A stretch of 49,454 nucleotides of DNA from DASUPK01 sp963821705 (GCA_963821705.1 CAWGEV010000009.1:1-49454); one strand, 5' to 3'. Numbered from the stretch's first letter, positions 29,774-38,366 are shown. Notes: generated by a model not told the origin, from the letters alone. A program made the numbers and translations.

Positions 29774-30058
29774 TCAGCCGGTCGCGACCACCTCGCCCTC
29801 GTTGATCTCGGGCGGGTTGGGCATGAGCTCAGCCGCGTTCTCGACCACCCACGCCTTGGCTTCCTCGTTGGAGGCGATCGCGTCCTCCTCCTTCTCGAAG
29901 ACCGACATCGAGACCATCTCGTTGTCGCCGGAGTCGACCCAGTAGTAGGCCACGAACCCCTTGTGCTGCTTCAGGATCGGCACGAAGTCATCCTGGACCA
30001 ACTGGCCGAGCTGTGAGGGATCGGTGACGCCCTTGTAGTGGCGGACGCTCGCGAACAT
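29774..30058 (-). CDS. ABM-like dimeric alpha/beta barrel protein
   Basis: 94 residues starting MFASVRHYKGVTDPSQLGQL. The pattern beta (FASVRHYKG), helix, beta (GFVAYYWVDSGDNEMVSMSVFE) and helix fits a stress-responsive/ABM-type barrel. A strong AAGGAGGA precedes the ATG at 30058, unlike the leaderless genes nearby. Function is unknown. Confidence 0.65.
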   Translation of the reverse strand: MFASVRHYKGVTDPSQLGQLVQDDFVPILKQHKGFVAYYWVDSGDNEMVSMSVFEKEEDAIASNEEAKAWVVENAAELMPNPPEINEGEVVATG

Positions 30059-30208
30059 CGCTCCTCCTTGGGTAGGGGATTGGTTCTCGCGCCCGATCGT
30101 CGCACGGCGCTCAAGGCGCGCACAAGACACAAAATTGGGGTGCGCCGCGGGCGGCCCCGACCGGACCTCGGCTTTCCATGGACGGGGGCCTCAAGTGGAG
30201 ACCCCCCC

Positions 30209-30251
30209 CTCCATGCAAAGCGATAGCCGCTTCTCGTCTAATGCAGCGGTT
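30209..30251 (+). repeat. Array repeat copy 5
   Basis: CTCCATGCAAAGCGATAGCC then TTCTCGTCTAATGCAGCGG. The left half of the palindrome is replaced by CCCTC, as at the right end of the MITEs, so a MITE may once have been inserted here and been lost. Confidence 0.75.
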
Positions 30252-30487
30252 CGGACCACCCTCCGCAATGGGCACTTGCTTTTCGTCTTCACGCGAAGGG
30301 AGTACAACCAACCACGTATTGATCGCGCCTCCTGCGCGCATGGAAAGTTGCGCACCGTGGTAGCGTCCGCTGAGGGTCCCCTACTCGGTCGGGGATACGA
30401 CCGGGTACAGAGCGCACTGGCAGGGCTCGATCCGCTATTAGGTCGTCGAGAGGCTCGACCCCCCTAGGGGAATCAGGCTCCGCTTGC
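30252..30487. other. Gene-free stretch between repeats 5 and 6
   Basis: No open frame with protein-like composition is visible on either strand. A short inverted repeat around GTCGTCGAGAGGCTCGAC is the only structure noted. Confidence 0.4.
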
Positions 30488-30535
30488 GCTTTCCATGCAA
30501 AGCAGGACTGCTGCTTCTCGTCCAAAGCGGCTATT
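30488..30535 (+). repeat. Array repeat copy 6
   Basis: Complete copy: GCTTTCCATGCAAAGC, short spacer, then TGCTTCTCGTCCAAAGCGG and CTATT. It forms the left border of a duplicated cassette (30.5-30.9 kb). Confidence 0.85.
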
Positions 30536-30917
30536 CCTGAGTTGCAGCTGGCCGTCCGAAAGCGCTGCCGCCTCCCCCGAGTCTCACCCCGGGGGCCTTC
30601 TCTGCGTGCTCAGCACCGAGGGGCATCGGTACCCACTCCGCTTGTACTGCGATATTCGGCGCGACACGATCGGGTGGATGGAGTTGTTTGAGGTCGAACG
30701 TGAGATGGACGGGCACTGGTATTCGATGGGAGCCCCGGTCGAGGCGGATTCTGCTTCCAAGGGTGTTGCCATCTGCGCCGTCAGTGAGGGGAGGTATCGC
30801 GTTCGCCCGGCCGAGGCCGCCGAGGCAGCGCCCGAGTATTTCGAGGTGCCCGCCTGGGGCGAGCCCATCCCGCTTCGCCGTAGCTGACGCTCGTACTGGT
30901 CCAGAAACAGCCGCTTC
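30521..30917 (+). repeat. Inverted duplicate cassette, left copy
   Basis: About 395 bp repeated in inverted orientation at 40567-40986 with only scattered substitutions. It carries one small gene and reaches into the flanking array repeats at both ends. Confidence 0.85.
30606..30887 (+). CDS. Hypothetical protein, duplicated cassette copy 1
   Basis: 93 residues from a GTG start; core DIRRDTIGWMELFEVEREMD and a C-terminal Ala/Glu-rich stretch. I do not recognise the family. The second copy at 40619-40900 differs in the visible protein only at Pro/Ser (YPL to YSL) and Arg/Met (GRYR to GMYR) positions, plus one change upstream of this start. Such conservation suggests a recent duplication or a maintained product. 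Unlike most array genes it points away from the adjoining hairpin. Confidence 0.6.
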   Translation: MLSTEGHRYPLRLYCDIRRDTIGWMELFEVEREMDGHWYSMGAPVEADSASKGVAICAVSEGRYRVRPAEAAEAAPEYFEVPAWGEPIPLRRS

Positions 30918-30933
30918 TCGTCCAACGCGATAG
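30907..30933 (+). repeat. Array repeat copy 7, hairpin only
   Basis: AGCCGCTTCTCGTCC with a degenerate right arm (AACGCG), ending 8 bp from the stop codon of the following minus-strand gene. Confidence 0.7.
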
Positions 30934-30940
30934 CGAGCCG

Positions 30941-31261
30941 TTACTCCCGCTTCGCCGCCACCTCTCCCGCCTTGCCGCGCTTTTCGACGATCCAGAAGTG
31001 TGGGTACTTCTTGACTACCTCCTCAACGCCTGGTTCAACGTCGGTGGCGGTGTGTCCGGGCGCAACAGCGAAGCGCTCTGCTCGCGAACGAACTTCCTGC
31101 CATTCCCGCCCGGATAGGTTTATCCGGACGCCGCAGTCGATCCGCCAGCACTCGCATCGAAAGCCTGCCGTCTGGAGGCCATCTTTGAGCCAGTCGGCTT
31201 TGCGCTCGTTGAGGTCCCGGAACAAGGCCTCGTTTTCCGCGATGCGCACCTCTTGGGACAT
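30941..31261 (-). CDS. Hypothetical protein with Cys-rich motif, leaderless
   Basis: 106 residues starting MSQEVRIAENEALFRDLNER, with a CECWRIDC cluster and a later FAVAPGHTATDVEPGVEEVV segment. I recall this layout as a common small family in Thermoleophilia, without known function. The cysteines could bind a metal. GATACT lies 8 nt before the ATG and a repeat palindrome lies about 35 bp upstream, as for the SnoaL-like genes. Confidence 0.65.
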   Translation of the reverse strand: MSQEVRIAENEALFRDLNERKADWLKDGLQTAGFRCECWRIDCGVRINLSGREWQEVRSRAERFAVAPGHTATDVEPGVEEVVKKYPHFWIVEKRGKAGEVAAKRE

Positions 31262-31269
31262 CGCCCCCC

Positions 31270-31275
31270 AGTATC
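31270..31275 (-). promoter_or_regulatory. GATACT -10 box, leaderless
   Basis: GATACT on the minus strand, 8 nt before the ATG at 31261. It is preceded by GCGCGA and the repeat palindrome. Confidence 0.55.
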
Positions 31276-31290
31276 TCGCGCGTACTGCCC

Positions 31291-31331
31291 GTTTTCATGG
31301 AAGCGCCGCTTCTCGTCCAAAGCAGCGGTTT
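31291..31331 (+). repeat. Array repeat copy 8
   Basis: TTTTCATGGAAGC palindrome followed directly by GCCGCTTCTCGTCCAAAGC. It lies 38 bp beyond the stop of the glycine-rich secreted protein gene and upstream of the leaderless gene's promoter. Confidence 0.8.
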
Positions 31332-31368
31332 CAGTTCACAGCGATTCGGCCTTGATCTGCGGTTGGTC

Positions 31369-32364
31369 CTACACCGGCGGTAGTTCCGCCTTCTTCTTGC
31401 ACTTCTTCAGGCGCTTGTGCGACCAATGGTGCTTGTGCGCGCGCTTCTTGCAGCTCGCGAGGGCCGCGGCGCGCCCACCAGAGGAGGAGGTGTTGTACGT
31501 AAGTGTGATTGACGGAGTGCCGCTGTTATCGAGCAGCAGCACCGGGTTGGCCACGCCCGCAGAAAAGGAGCTCGAACCGCCGCCGCCGCCGCCGCCCGGA
31601 GAGAAGTTCGCCGAACCGGCGCCGCCGCCGCCACCACCGTAGGTCCCGCCGCCGCCGCCGCCGCCAGCACCCTCGTCGCTGCTCATGAAGGTCGCGTTGC
31701 CCCCCGCGCCGCCGGTCCCGAGCGTGCCCATCGAGCCATTGCCGCCAACCACGCCGCCACTGGTTGTTTGTCCCGCACCGCCACCAGCGCCCCCTCCACT
31801 GCCGTTGCTGCCTGAGTTCCCGGCGGCGCCGCCCGCGCCGCCCGTGCTGAGACCGCCGCCGCCTCCGCCGCCAGCGGCGGTGATGAGGCGGGAGTTGAGT
31901 GACGTGCCCAAGCCAGCCGCGTACGAGTGGGTCCGAATATCGGAGCTGCCGCCACCTCCGCCGCCGCCCCCGTCGGTGGCTGCGCTACCCGGTCCACCGC
32001 CGACTCCGCCGCCGGTGAATCCTGGACCGCCGCCGTTCCATCCACCGCTGCTCGCCGAGCCAAAGCCCGCATTGCCGCCCACGCCGGCAACCTCGACGTA
32101 GAGCGTTTGGCCAGGAGTGACGCCGAGGTCTCCGCTCGCCATGGCAGCCGCGCCTCCATTGTTGCTGGCGAAGTCGCCGGTTCCCCCGTGACCGCCAATC
32201 GCAATCACATGGATGCTCGTCGCTCCGGCGGGAACCGTGAACACCTGCTCGGTGTGGGTGAAGCTGAAGGTTCGCGTTGTGGCGCGCGCCAGCCCGACGT
32301 TCGCGACGGCAAAGGCAACACCTATCGCGCAGGAGAAAGCCGCCAACGGCATCTTCCGAGTCAC
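31369..32364 (-). CDS. Secreted glycine-rich protein with Lys/Cys-rich C-terminal tail
   Basis: About 331 residues. A signal peptide (LAAFSCAIGVAFAVANVGLARA) is followed by FSFTHTEQVFTVPAGATSIHVIAIGG, a beta-rich start seen in glycine-rich surface proteins, then long Gly runs. The C-terminus RAAALASCKKRAHKHHWSHK continues to KKCKKKAELPPV and matches the tails of two other secreted array proteins. The GTG at 32364 is chosen because GGAGGGGA lies just upstream. A structural or adhesive surface role is possible. Confidence 0.7.
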   Translation of the reverse strand: MTRKMPLAAFSCAIGVAFAVANVGLARATTRTFSFTHTEQVFTVPAGATSIHVIAIGGHGGTGDFASNNGGAAAMASGDLGVTPGQTLYVEVAGVGGNAGFGSASSGGWNGGGPGFTGGGVGGGPGSAATDGGGGGGGGSSDIRTHSYAAGLGTSLNSRLITAAGGGGGGGLSTGGAGGAAGNSGSNGSGGGAGGGAGQTTSGGVVGGNGSMGTLGTGGAGGNATFMSSDEGAGGGGGGGTYGGGGGGAGSANFSPGGGGGGGSSSFSAGVANPVLLLDNSGTPSITLTYNTSSSGGRAAALASCKKRAHKHHWSHKRLKKCKKKAELPPV

Positions 32365-32467
32365 TCTCCCCTCCTTCCACCTGCGGACGATCACGCGGTT
32401 AGGAGTCCTCAACGCGTGCGACTCTCGCAGGTGCCCCAGGCACCTGTCAAGTCACCGACCGAACTAC

Positions 32468-32478
32468 TGCTTTCCATG
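32468..32478 (+). repeat. Array repeat copy 9, left part, split by IS1182-family element
   Basis: TGCTTTCCATG, the left half of the palindrome. The right half, CATGCAAAGCAGC, resumes at 33931 after the insertion sequence. Confidence 0.75.
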
Positions 32479-33930
32479 GAGGGTGTCGCACAAACCTCCG
32501 TCCGGGCAGCCCCGGAGCATTCATGAATGAGCCAGAACTTCCTTCCTTGCGAGCGTGACCAGCAGCTGTTGATGCCCGCCGACCTGCGCGAGTGGTTGCC
32601 TGAGGACCACCTCGCCTGGTTCGTTCTCGACGCCGTCGAAGAGCTCGACTTGGAGCCCTTCTATGCGGCCTACCGCGGCGACGGCTGGGGCCGAGCCGCT
32701 CACGACCCGCAGATGATGGTGGCTTTGGTGCTCTACGCCTACGCGACCGGCGAGCGCTCGGCCAGGCGCATCGAGTGCCGCTGCGCCGAAGACATCGCCT
32801 ACCGCGTGATCACCGCCAACGCCGTCCCCGACCACGCGACGATCGCCCGCTTCCGGGCCCGCCACGCCGAGCAGTTGGCCGAGCTCTTCACCCAGGTCCT
32901 CGGCCTCTGCGCCAAGGCCGGCCTGGTCTCGGTCGGCACGATCGCCCTCGACGGCACCCGAATCGTCGCCAACGCCGCCGACTCAGCCAACCGCACCTAC
33001 GCTCAGCTCGCGACCGAGATCCTCGAGGAGGCGGCCCGGGTCGACGCAGCAGAAGACGAGGCCTTCGGCGAGGCCCGCGGCGATGAGCTGCCGCCCGAGC
33101 TGGCCGACCCCAACACCCGTCGCGCTCGCCTAAAGGAGGCCAAGCGCCGCCTCGATGAAGAGCACGAGACCAAGGTCGCCGAGATGGCCGCCTGGGAGCA
33201 GGCTGCGGCCGAACACACCGCCCGCACCGGGCTGAAGCGAAAGGGCCGACCCAGCAAGCCCCGGCCGATCGCGCCGAAGGAGAGCTTGCGGATCAACACC
33301 ACCGACCCCGACTCGCGCCCGGTGAAGACCGCCCGCGGCTTCATCCAGGGCTACACCGCCCAGGCGGTGGCGGCCGAGGGCCAGGTGATCCTCGCCGCCG
33401 AGGTGATCAGCGGCGCCAACGAGCGAGACCGCCTTCGCCCGATGGCCGAGGCTGCCGAGCGCGAGCTGGCCGCCGCCGGGATCAAGCAGCGCCCCGGGGT
33501 TGCACTCGCCGACGCCGGCTACTGGAACGGCGAGCAGATCGGCGCGCTGGAGGCAAAGGGAATGACGGTCCTGGTTCCCCCCGACGCCGACACCCGCCGA
33601 GCCCCGACCAAGATCAGAAGCGGACCCCAATACGAGTGGATGCGAGAGCGGCTGACCGAACCAGAGTCACGAGCTCGATACCGCAGACGCCAGCAGATGA
33701 TCGAGCCCGTCTTCGCCCAGATCAAGAACAACCTGAGAGCGGGGCGCTTCTCGCGGCGCGGCTTAGCCAGCTGCAGGGCCGAATGGCGCCTCACCGCCGC
33801 CACACACAACCTGATGAAGCTCTACCGCAGTGGTTTGGCGGCGGCGGTGGCCTGAAAGGCCCCGCAACGTCATTGCGGTTCCGCGGAACCGCTTTCACCC
33901 CGGGGCGCCACGACTTTGCGCGACAGCCTC
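32479..33930 (+). mobile_element. IS1182-family insertion sequence
   Basis: 1452-bp element with one transposase gene. Imperfect terminal inverted repeats (left GAGGGTGTCGCACAAA, right TTTGCGCGACAGCCTC; two mismatches) are bounded on both sides by CATG, the centre of the array-repeat palindrome. CATG is thus either a 4-bp target duplication or part of the ends. The same ends flank the ~190-bp MITEs. Confidence 0.88.
32527..33855 (+). CDS. IS1182-family transposase
   Basis: 442-residue DDE transposase: an N-terminal DUF772-type DNA-binding region (DHLAWFVLDAVEELDLEPFY), then catalytic Asp142 in IALDGTRI, Asp329 in ALADAGYW and Glu393 in QMIEPVFAQIKNN. The long helical insertion between the first two acidic residues is typical of this family. 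The frame is intact, so the element may be active and may mobilise the MITEs. Confidence 0.93.
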   Translation: MSQNFLPCERDQQLLMPADLREWLPEDHLAWFVLDAVEELDLEPFYAAYRGDGWGRAAHDPQMMVALVLYAYATGERSARRIECRCAEDIAYRVITANAVPDHATIARFRARHAEQLAELFTQVLGLCAKAGLVSVGTIALDGTRIVANAADSANRTYAQLATEILEEAARVDAAEDEAFGEARGDELPPELADPNTRRARLKEAKRRLDEEHETKVAEMAAWEQAAAEHTARTGLKRKGRPSKPRPIAPKESLRINTTDPDSRPVKTARGFIQGYTAQAVAAEGQVILAAEVISGANERDRLRPMAEAAERELAAAGIKQRPGVALADAGYWNGEQIGALEAKGMTVLVPPDADTRRAPTKIRSGPQYEWMRERLTEPESRARYRRRQQMIEPVFAQIKNNLRAGRFSRRGLASCRAEWRLTAATHNLMKLYRSGLAAAVA

Positions 33931-33977
33931 CATGCAAAGCAGCGGTTTGACGCTGCACTCCTGCTTCTCGCACAAAC
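33931..33977 (+). repeat. Array repeat copy 9, right part
   Basis: CATGCAAAGCAGCGGTTTG, then a divergent CCTGCTTCTCGCACAAACC. This completes the copy interrupted by the IS1182-family element. Confidence 0.6.
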
Positions 33978-34030
33978 CAGCAACAAGCAGGATGGGGCGC
34001 CACGGCCAGACCCCCCGCTAGGCTCGGTCA

Positions 34031-35471
34031 ATGGGTACGCAGGACGAAGATTCACTCCGAGAGGCGGGAAGGCTGCCCAAAGGCCGACTCGCCCGGACGG
34101 CGCGTGTCGGCGGGCTCGTGACGGGGCAGGGCCTGCGCTGGGCCGGGATGCGAACCGCCAACCGGGTCCGGACGCCTGAGCGCGCCGCGGCGGCCCAGAA
34201 AGAGCGCACCGCCGCGCTGGTCGGGCAGCTCGTCGACCAGCTCGGGCAGATGCGTGGCGCGGCGATGAAGGTCGGTCAGATGATCTCGATGGTCGAGTTC
34301 GACGGCCTTCCCGAGGACGAGCGGGACGAGCTGCAACGGAGGCTCGCCGCGCTCCGCGACGACGTCGCGCCGGTGCGGTTCGCTGACCTCGAGAAGCTGA
34401 TGCGCCAGGAGTTCGGCGGTCCGCTCGAGCGCGTGTTCCGCGACTTCGACGAGCACGCGTTCGCAGCGGCATCGATCGGTCAGGTCCATCGCGCCACGAC
34501 GATCGACGGCGACGACGTGGCCGTGAAGATCCAGTACCCCGGGGTGGCGGAGGCGGTCGAGACGGATCTGCGCAACGCGATGATGCTGCTGCCTCTCGTG
34601 AAGCGGCTCGCCCCGGGCCTGGACGCGAAGGCGCTCGCCGCGGAGATGCGCGAGCGGATCGGCGAGGAGCTCGACTACGAGCTCGAGGCCCAGAACCAGC
34701 GCCGCGTCGGGCGGCTGCTGCGAGGACATCCGTTCATCCGTGTGCCGCGAATCGACACGAGCCTCTCGACCCGGCGCGTGCTCGTGTCCGAGTACGTCGA
34801 GGGGGAGCGCTTCGAGGCGGTCCGCCGAGCCGATGAGGCGCAGCGCGATCGCTACGGCGAGATCGTCTTTCGGCTCTACTTCGGGTTGCTCTATCGCGAC
34901 CGCATCGCGCTCGGGGACCCTCACCCCGGCAACTACCTGCTGTGTCCCGACGGTCCGGGTGTGCTTCCTCGACTTCGGCCTTGTGCGCGACGTCGACGCC
35001 GCGCGCCTGGCCGCCGAGCGGGCGATCGCTCTCGCCGTCCGGGACGGGGACGCGGAGGCCCTCAAGGCGGCCCTGCTCGCGGGCGGCTATCTGCCGGCGA
35101 GCCGCGCGGATGCAGTCGACGCCGATTTCGCGCTGAGGCTGATGCGAATGGCGATCAAGTGGTACGCGGTCCCGGGCGAGCGTCGCTTCTCCCCCGTCGA
35201 CCGCCGCGACCGCGATCGTGAACGGCCGGACCCGGAGGAGCGGGCCGCGATGAGGGTCCAGGTCAACCAGTTCACGCTGCCGCCGGAGGCGATCCTGATC
35301 CGGCGGATGCACGGCATCGTCGCCGTGGTCCTGGGGCAGCTGCGCGCTGGCGCAGACTGGGGCGCGATCGCCGCGGAGTACCTGCACGGCGAGGCGCCCG
35401 CGACGCCGCTGGGGGAGGCCGAAGCCGAGTTCCTCGCCGGGCGCGGTCGGACAGCAGGTGCCGCCTACTAG
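34031..35471 (+). CDS. ABC1/AarF (UbiB-like) kinase-family protein, one frameshift
   Basis: About 480 residues. The family motif KxGQ appears as AAMKVGQMISM, followed by AAASIGQVHRA, VAVKIQYPGV, EELDYELEAQNQ, and GDPHPGNYLL with the metal-binding FLDFGLVRD. These proteins are atypical ATPases linked to isoprenoid/quinone metabolism. The frame shifts by one base near 34965, between CPDGPGV and CFLDFG; the remainder of the protein is well preserved, so a sequence error is likely. It is the largest gene in the array. Confidence 0.82.
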
Positions 35472-35481
35472 GCATCGCGCG

Positions 35482-35574
35482 GCCCTCTTCACCTTTCGGG
35501 ACGGCCTCATAGTCCGCGCCGACGGCTTCACCGACAGGGCTGAGGCCCTCAAAGCCGCCGGGCTGTCGGAGTAG
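35482..35574 (+). pseudogene. C-terminal remnant of a SnoaL-like gene
   Basis: Thirty codons reading ALFTFRDGLIVRADGFTD and ending EALKAAGLSE, matching the C-terminus of the intact SnoaL-like protein at 47961-48356. The N-terminal two thirds are gone, directly replaced by the AarF-like gene. The stop codon is immediately followed by repeat copy 10, as in intact cassettes. Confidence 0.75.
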
Positions 35575-35605
35575 CTGCTTTGGACGAAAACCGCTGCTTT
35601 GCATG
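35571..35605 (-). repeat. Array repeat copy 10, minus orientation
   Basis: GCTGCTTTGGACG then AAAACCGCTGCTTTGCATG. It begins inside the stop codon of the SnoaL remnant and its palindrome is split by a MITE. The right half, CATGGAAAGCGG, resumes at 35788. Confidence 0.8.
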
Positions 35606-35791
35606 GAGGGTGTCGCACAAACCCGGGCGAGGCAGGTACCCCTACGCGGGCTGAGACGGCGTCTGCAGCGGCTGAGCGTCCACCAAGGGGCGAAGCGGGC
35701 ACCCGGTGAAGGCTCGAGTCGTCCGGAATCTAAAGGAGAGCGGATACGAGCTCTCAGGGCTCCACTTTGGGTTTGTGCGACAGGCTCCATG
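35602..35791 (+). mobile_element. MITE copy 1, diverged
   Basis: 190 bp including CATG at both ends, with terminal inverted repeats GGAGGGTGTCGCACAAA and TTTGTGCGACAGGCTCC like those of the IS1182-family element. The interior is recognisably related to the other three MITEs (CCACCAAGGGGCGAAG) but clearly more diverged, so it is older. Confidence 0.8.
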
Positions 35792-35813
35792 GAAAGCGGT
35801 GGCCCCGTCGAGA

Positions 35814-35819
35814 GATAAT
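35814..35819 (+). promoter_or_regulatory. GATAAT -10 box, leaderless
   Basis: GATAAT lies 8 nt before the ATG of the truncated SnoaL-like gene at 35828. Confidence 0.5.
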
Positions 35820-35827
35820 GCCGGGCG

Positions 35828-35917
35828 ATGTCGGAGGAGAACGATGAGCTGACTTATCGCGCCTTTGACGCCGTCAACCGACGCGACTTCGATGCGCTTC
35901 TGGCCCAATCAAACTAG
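35828..35917 (+). pseudogene. N-terminal remnant of a SnoaL-like gene
   Basis: 29 codons reading MSEENDELTYRAFDAVNRRD and ending in LLAQSN, matching the first helix of the SnoaL-like proteins, then a stop. The promoter module and start are intact, so a short peptide could still be made. With the C-terminal remnant upstream, the order of the two halves is reversed, so they are not one gene split by the MITE. Confidence 0.7.
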
Positions 35918-35955
35918 GAAAGAGACCTCCGCATGGAGGCGAGAGGAGTCATGAC

Positions 35956-36282
35956 ATGGCTGAGCTGAATGCACCCGTACTCGAAACGCTCGTGAAGATG
36001 AACGAAGGGACCCCAGAGGCCTCCGGCCTGGATCCCGAGACCTACATGCTCGTCCGGATCGCCGCACTGGCGTCGGTGGGCGCCCCGCCGGCCTCCTACC
36101 TCCTGAACCTCGGAGCGGCGTCAGAGCTCGGCGTGAGCGCCGAGCAGGTGCAGGGCGTCCTGATCGCCATCGCCCCCGTTGTCGGATCCGCGCGGGTAGC
36201 CTCGGCGGGCAGCGCCATCGCGGGCGCCATGGGACTCGCAACAGCGGTCGTCGAGGAGTCGGAGATGGAGGGGGACGCCTGA
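35956..36282 (+). CDS. AhpD-like carboxymuconolactone decarboxylase family protein
   Basis: 108 residues, all-helical: APVLETLVKMNEGTPEASGLD, MLVRIAALASVGAPPASYLL, then small-residue-rich helices. It lacks the CxxC of AhpD, so peroxidase-partner activity is unlikely. GAGAGGAGT precedes the start. It converges on a DUF7144-like membrane gene across a strong hairpin. Confidence 0.72.
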   Translation: MAELNAPVLETLVKMNEGTPEASGLDPETYMLVRIAALASVGAPPASYLLNLGAASELGVSAEQVQGVLIAIAPVVGSARVASAGSAIAGAMGLATAVVEESEMEGDA

Positions 36283-36363
36283 CAGGCCCAGCTTCGTGCA
36301 AGCGGGCACGATTCGGATCATCGACGCTGTGGCTTGCGGCGTCATCTGCTCAGAGGCGATCGT

Positions 36364-36392
36364 GGGAGCCCGGCCGTACTGACCGGGCTCCC
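36364..36392. terminator. Bidirectional terminator-like hairpin
   Basis: Perfect 10-bp stem GGGAGCCCGG/CCGGGCTCCC with a 9-nt loop, between two convergent genes. There is no strong U-tract. Confidence 0.6.
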
Positions 36393-36400
36393 GCGCTCGG

Positions 36401-36799
36401 TCAGGCCCTTGGGGTCGTACCGACGTCGTGGGGCTCGTCGGAGCCGAAGACGATGATCCCGTAGACGATCCAGACGCAGAGGGCGAATACGCTGAGCGAC
36501 CAGAACGGGTGGCTATTGTCCATCGACAGGAGCGCCCCGATCGCGCCGAGGCTGCCGCCGATGACACCGATGATCCGGCCCCAGACGTTGCCGGCCATCA
36601 GGGAGAAGCCACCGGTGAGCTGGATCACTCCCAGGACGATCAGAACCCAGCCGAGGGTGTTGAGGTTGGTGAGGACGAACCTCGTGCCGTTCGCGTAGAA
36701 ATTCGCGTTGTCAAGGGCGCCGATGCCGTAGATGATGTTCAGCGTTCCGACGATCAGCAGGAAGATCGCGGCGAAGACGACGCGGCCTGCACCTCTCAT
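36401..36799 (-). CDS. Four-TM membrane protein (DUF7144-like)
   Basis: 132 residues with four predicted TM helices (VVFAAIFLLIVGTLNIIYGI, LGWVLIVLGVIQLTGGFSLM, WGRIIGVIGGSLGAIGALLS, SLSVFALCVWIVYGIIVFG). The family is common in actinomycetes and uncharacterised. A purine-rich AGGAGAATC precedes the ATG. Confidence 0.75.
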   Translation of the reverse strand: MRGAGRVVFAAIFLLIVGTLNIIYGIGALDNANFYANGTRFVLTNLNTLGWVLIVLGVIQLTGGFSLMAGNVWGRIIGVIGGSLGAIGALLSMDNSHPFWSLSVFALCVWIVYGIIVFGSDEPHDVGTTPRA

Positions 36800-36964
36800 G
36801 TGATTCTCCTTTTTCGCCGACCGCCAGGAGAGGCGGTCGTATCCGAGACAAGCGCCGCTGTGCGCGCCTCGGCGGGGAATCTTTCATTAGCGGCATCCGA
36901 AAACGGCATTTGCCCTTGCATCCCTCGATACGGCTGATTCGCGCTCCGCGTGGAGCACGCATCA

Positions 36965-37004
36965 CCCATGCGAAGCGAAGGCGCCGCTTTGGGCGAGAAG
37001 CGAG
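36965..37004 (-). repeat. Array repeat copy 11, rearranged
   Basis: CCATGCGAAGCG then GCCGCTTTGGGCGAGAAGCG. Palindrome and hairpin are both present, but their relative order differs from the usual copy. Confidence 0.6.
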
Positions 37005-37013
37005 GCCAAGGAG

Positions 37014-37376
37014 CTAGCTCCGCTTGGCGTACTCCCCGAACTCGCCGAAGTCCAACATCACGCAGGCCTCGTCGCCGACGATCTCCGCATCGTGACCAGG
37101 AGGAATGGCCACCACGTCGCCAGGCCCGATCTCACTCTCGCTGCCATCGTCCATGAAGACCCTCATACGCCCAGACATGACGTAGCCGAGGTGAGAGACC
37201 TGACAGGAATCGGTCTTAGCGATGGGCTTCACGTTTTCCGACCACTTCCAGCCCGGTTCAAAGGTGGCGTGGCCAACAGTGTGGCCTGCGACTTCGACGA
37301 CCTCCGCCTGTCCCTTTCCCTCGAATGGCCGCGTCTCATCGGGGGAATCGAAGTTCTTGATCTCTAGTTCAGCCAT
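37014..37376 (-). CDS. Cupin-domain protein
   Basis: 120-residue cupin: VSHLGYVMSGRMRVFMDDGSE (motif 1 region), then GDVVAIPPGHDAEIVGDE (motif 2). The N-terminus (MAELEIKNFDSPDETRPFEG) resembles small stand-alone cupins that bind a metal. AAAGGATT precedes ATG 37376. Its stop lies 10 bp from repeat copy 11. Confidence 0.78.
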   Translation of the reverse strand: MAELEIKNFDSPDETRPFEGKGQAEVVEVAGHTVGHATFEPGWKWSENVKPIAKTDSCQVSHLGYVMSGRMRVFMDDGSESEIGPGDVVAIPPGHDAEIVGDEACVMLDFGEFGEYAKRS

Positions 37377-37570
37377 CAGCGAATCCTTTCGTTGGTTAGC
37401 TGTGGTAGCCAAAAGGACGACAGCCATCGACGCCAAGTCGGCATGGTCACTCTATGCCCATCCCCTTAGCCCGCTTTAAAAGGCTGTCCGGCACGTAGGT
37501 AGCGGAGGGGAGACTCCCCGTGGCGAGCCGGGCGGCCCTCGGCTAGCGGCATCTCCGAGCCTCGGTCGCC

Positions 37571-37612
37571 GATAGCCGCTTTGGACGAGAAGCGGCTATC
37601 CGCTTTGCATGG
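37571..37612 (-). repeat. Array repeat copy 12, complete
   Basis: Best complete minus-orientation copy: GATAGCCGCTTTGGACGAG, then AAGCGGCTATCC and GCTTTGCATGG. It is useful as the uninterrupted reference for the IS110 insertion site. Confidence 0.9.
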
Positions 37613-38144
37613 AGCTACGACCAGTCACTGGCTCGGGATGCGGGCGAGCTCGACCAGGGAGAGGCTCCCGTTCGGCTTGGAGTGTCGCCGTCGGCGTCGC
37701 TGAGTGGCGCCGTTTTTGTGCGACGCGCTCCTGGACGACCTGGAGCGGTTCCTCAGCTCGTAATTGGCTTCCCGAGGCTCAAGGCGTGGCATGGCTTGGC
37801 CGACGATCTCCTTGTCGAGGGCGGGAGAGGGCGCGCACTCCCTCTCGCCGGGCGAGCGGTCCCTCCGGGGGCCGTTCGTCGTTCTACGCCCCGCTCACGC
37901 ACCGCTGGAGCGAATCCTCCCGTGTCCTATCCGGGCTTGTCGAGGGCGCTCGCTCAGTCAAGAAACGGACCGCCCCACGCGGGCGCTGGGCAGCCAACCT
38001 AATACGCCATTTGACGCCTCTTACCGTCGGCTCGGCGCGGGGTAACCCGTCTGTGTCTCATAAACGCTCTACCCCTAGACGGAATTGCAGGGACCAATTC
38101 ACCCCGGCTACCCGGGTCAAACGCTCGCTGTGTAAAAACCGGAG
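37613..38144. other. Gene-free stretch with a possible degenerate MITE
   Basis: No convincing gene. After the CATGGAG of repeat copy 12, a TTTGTGCGACGCGCTCC near 37715-37731 resembles the inner end of the MITE inverted repeat, so 37608-37734 may be a decayed element. The rest has lower GC and shows nothing I can name. Confidence 0.35.
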
Positions 38145-38366
38145 CTAGTTCGGAGTCGAGTTGGTGACGTGGTCCCGCCACGCCAAGTCGATCCGGTCGA
38201 GCATGGGGTCGAAGGCGTCGGCGTCCGCATCCTTGGCGTCCAGGTAGTAGCGGCGGGTGCCGTCCTCGATGACCGGCATCGGCTTGAGCTTGGTCTCCTC
38301 CTCGAGCCTCTCGAGGATCTCGCGGCCCTTGCGGGTCTTGGGTCTCAGGAAGATCACCGCTGCCAT
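38145..38366 (-). CDS. Small hypothetical protein
   Basis: 73 residues starting MAAVIFLRPKTRKGREILER, acidic towards the C-terminus (YYLDAKDADADAFDPMLDRI). Codon usage is that of the host. No domain is recognised. Confidence 0.55.
   Translation of the reverse strand: MAAVIFLRPKTRKGREILERLEEETKLKPMPVIEDGTRRYYLDAKDADADAFDPMLDRIDLAWRDHVTNSTPN

Noticed and set aside
30584..30925. Minus-strand frame opposite the duplicated cassette gene
   Set aside because: Ser/Arg-rich antisense of the plus-strand protein, which has normal composition and is conserved in both copies.
35482..35917. One SnoaL-like gene split by MITE insertion
   Set aside because: The C-terminal fragment lies upstream of the N-terminal fragment on the same strand, so a single insertion cannot explain the order.
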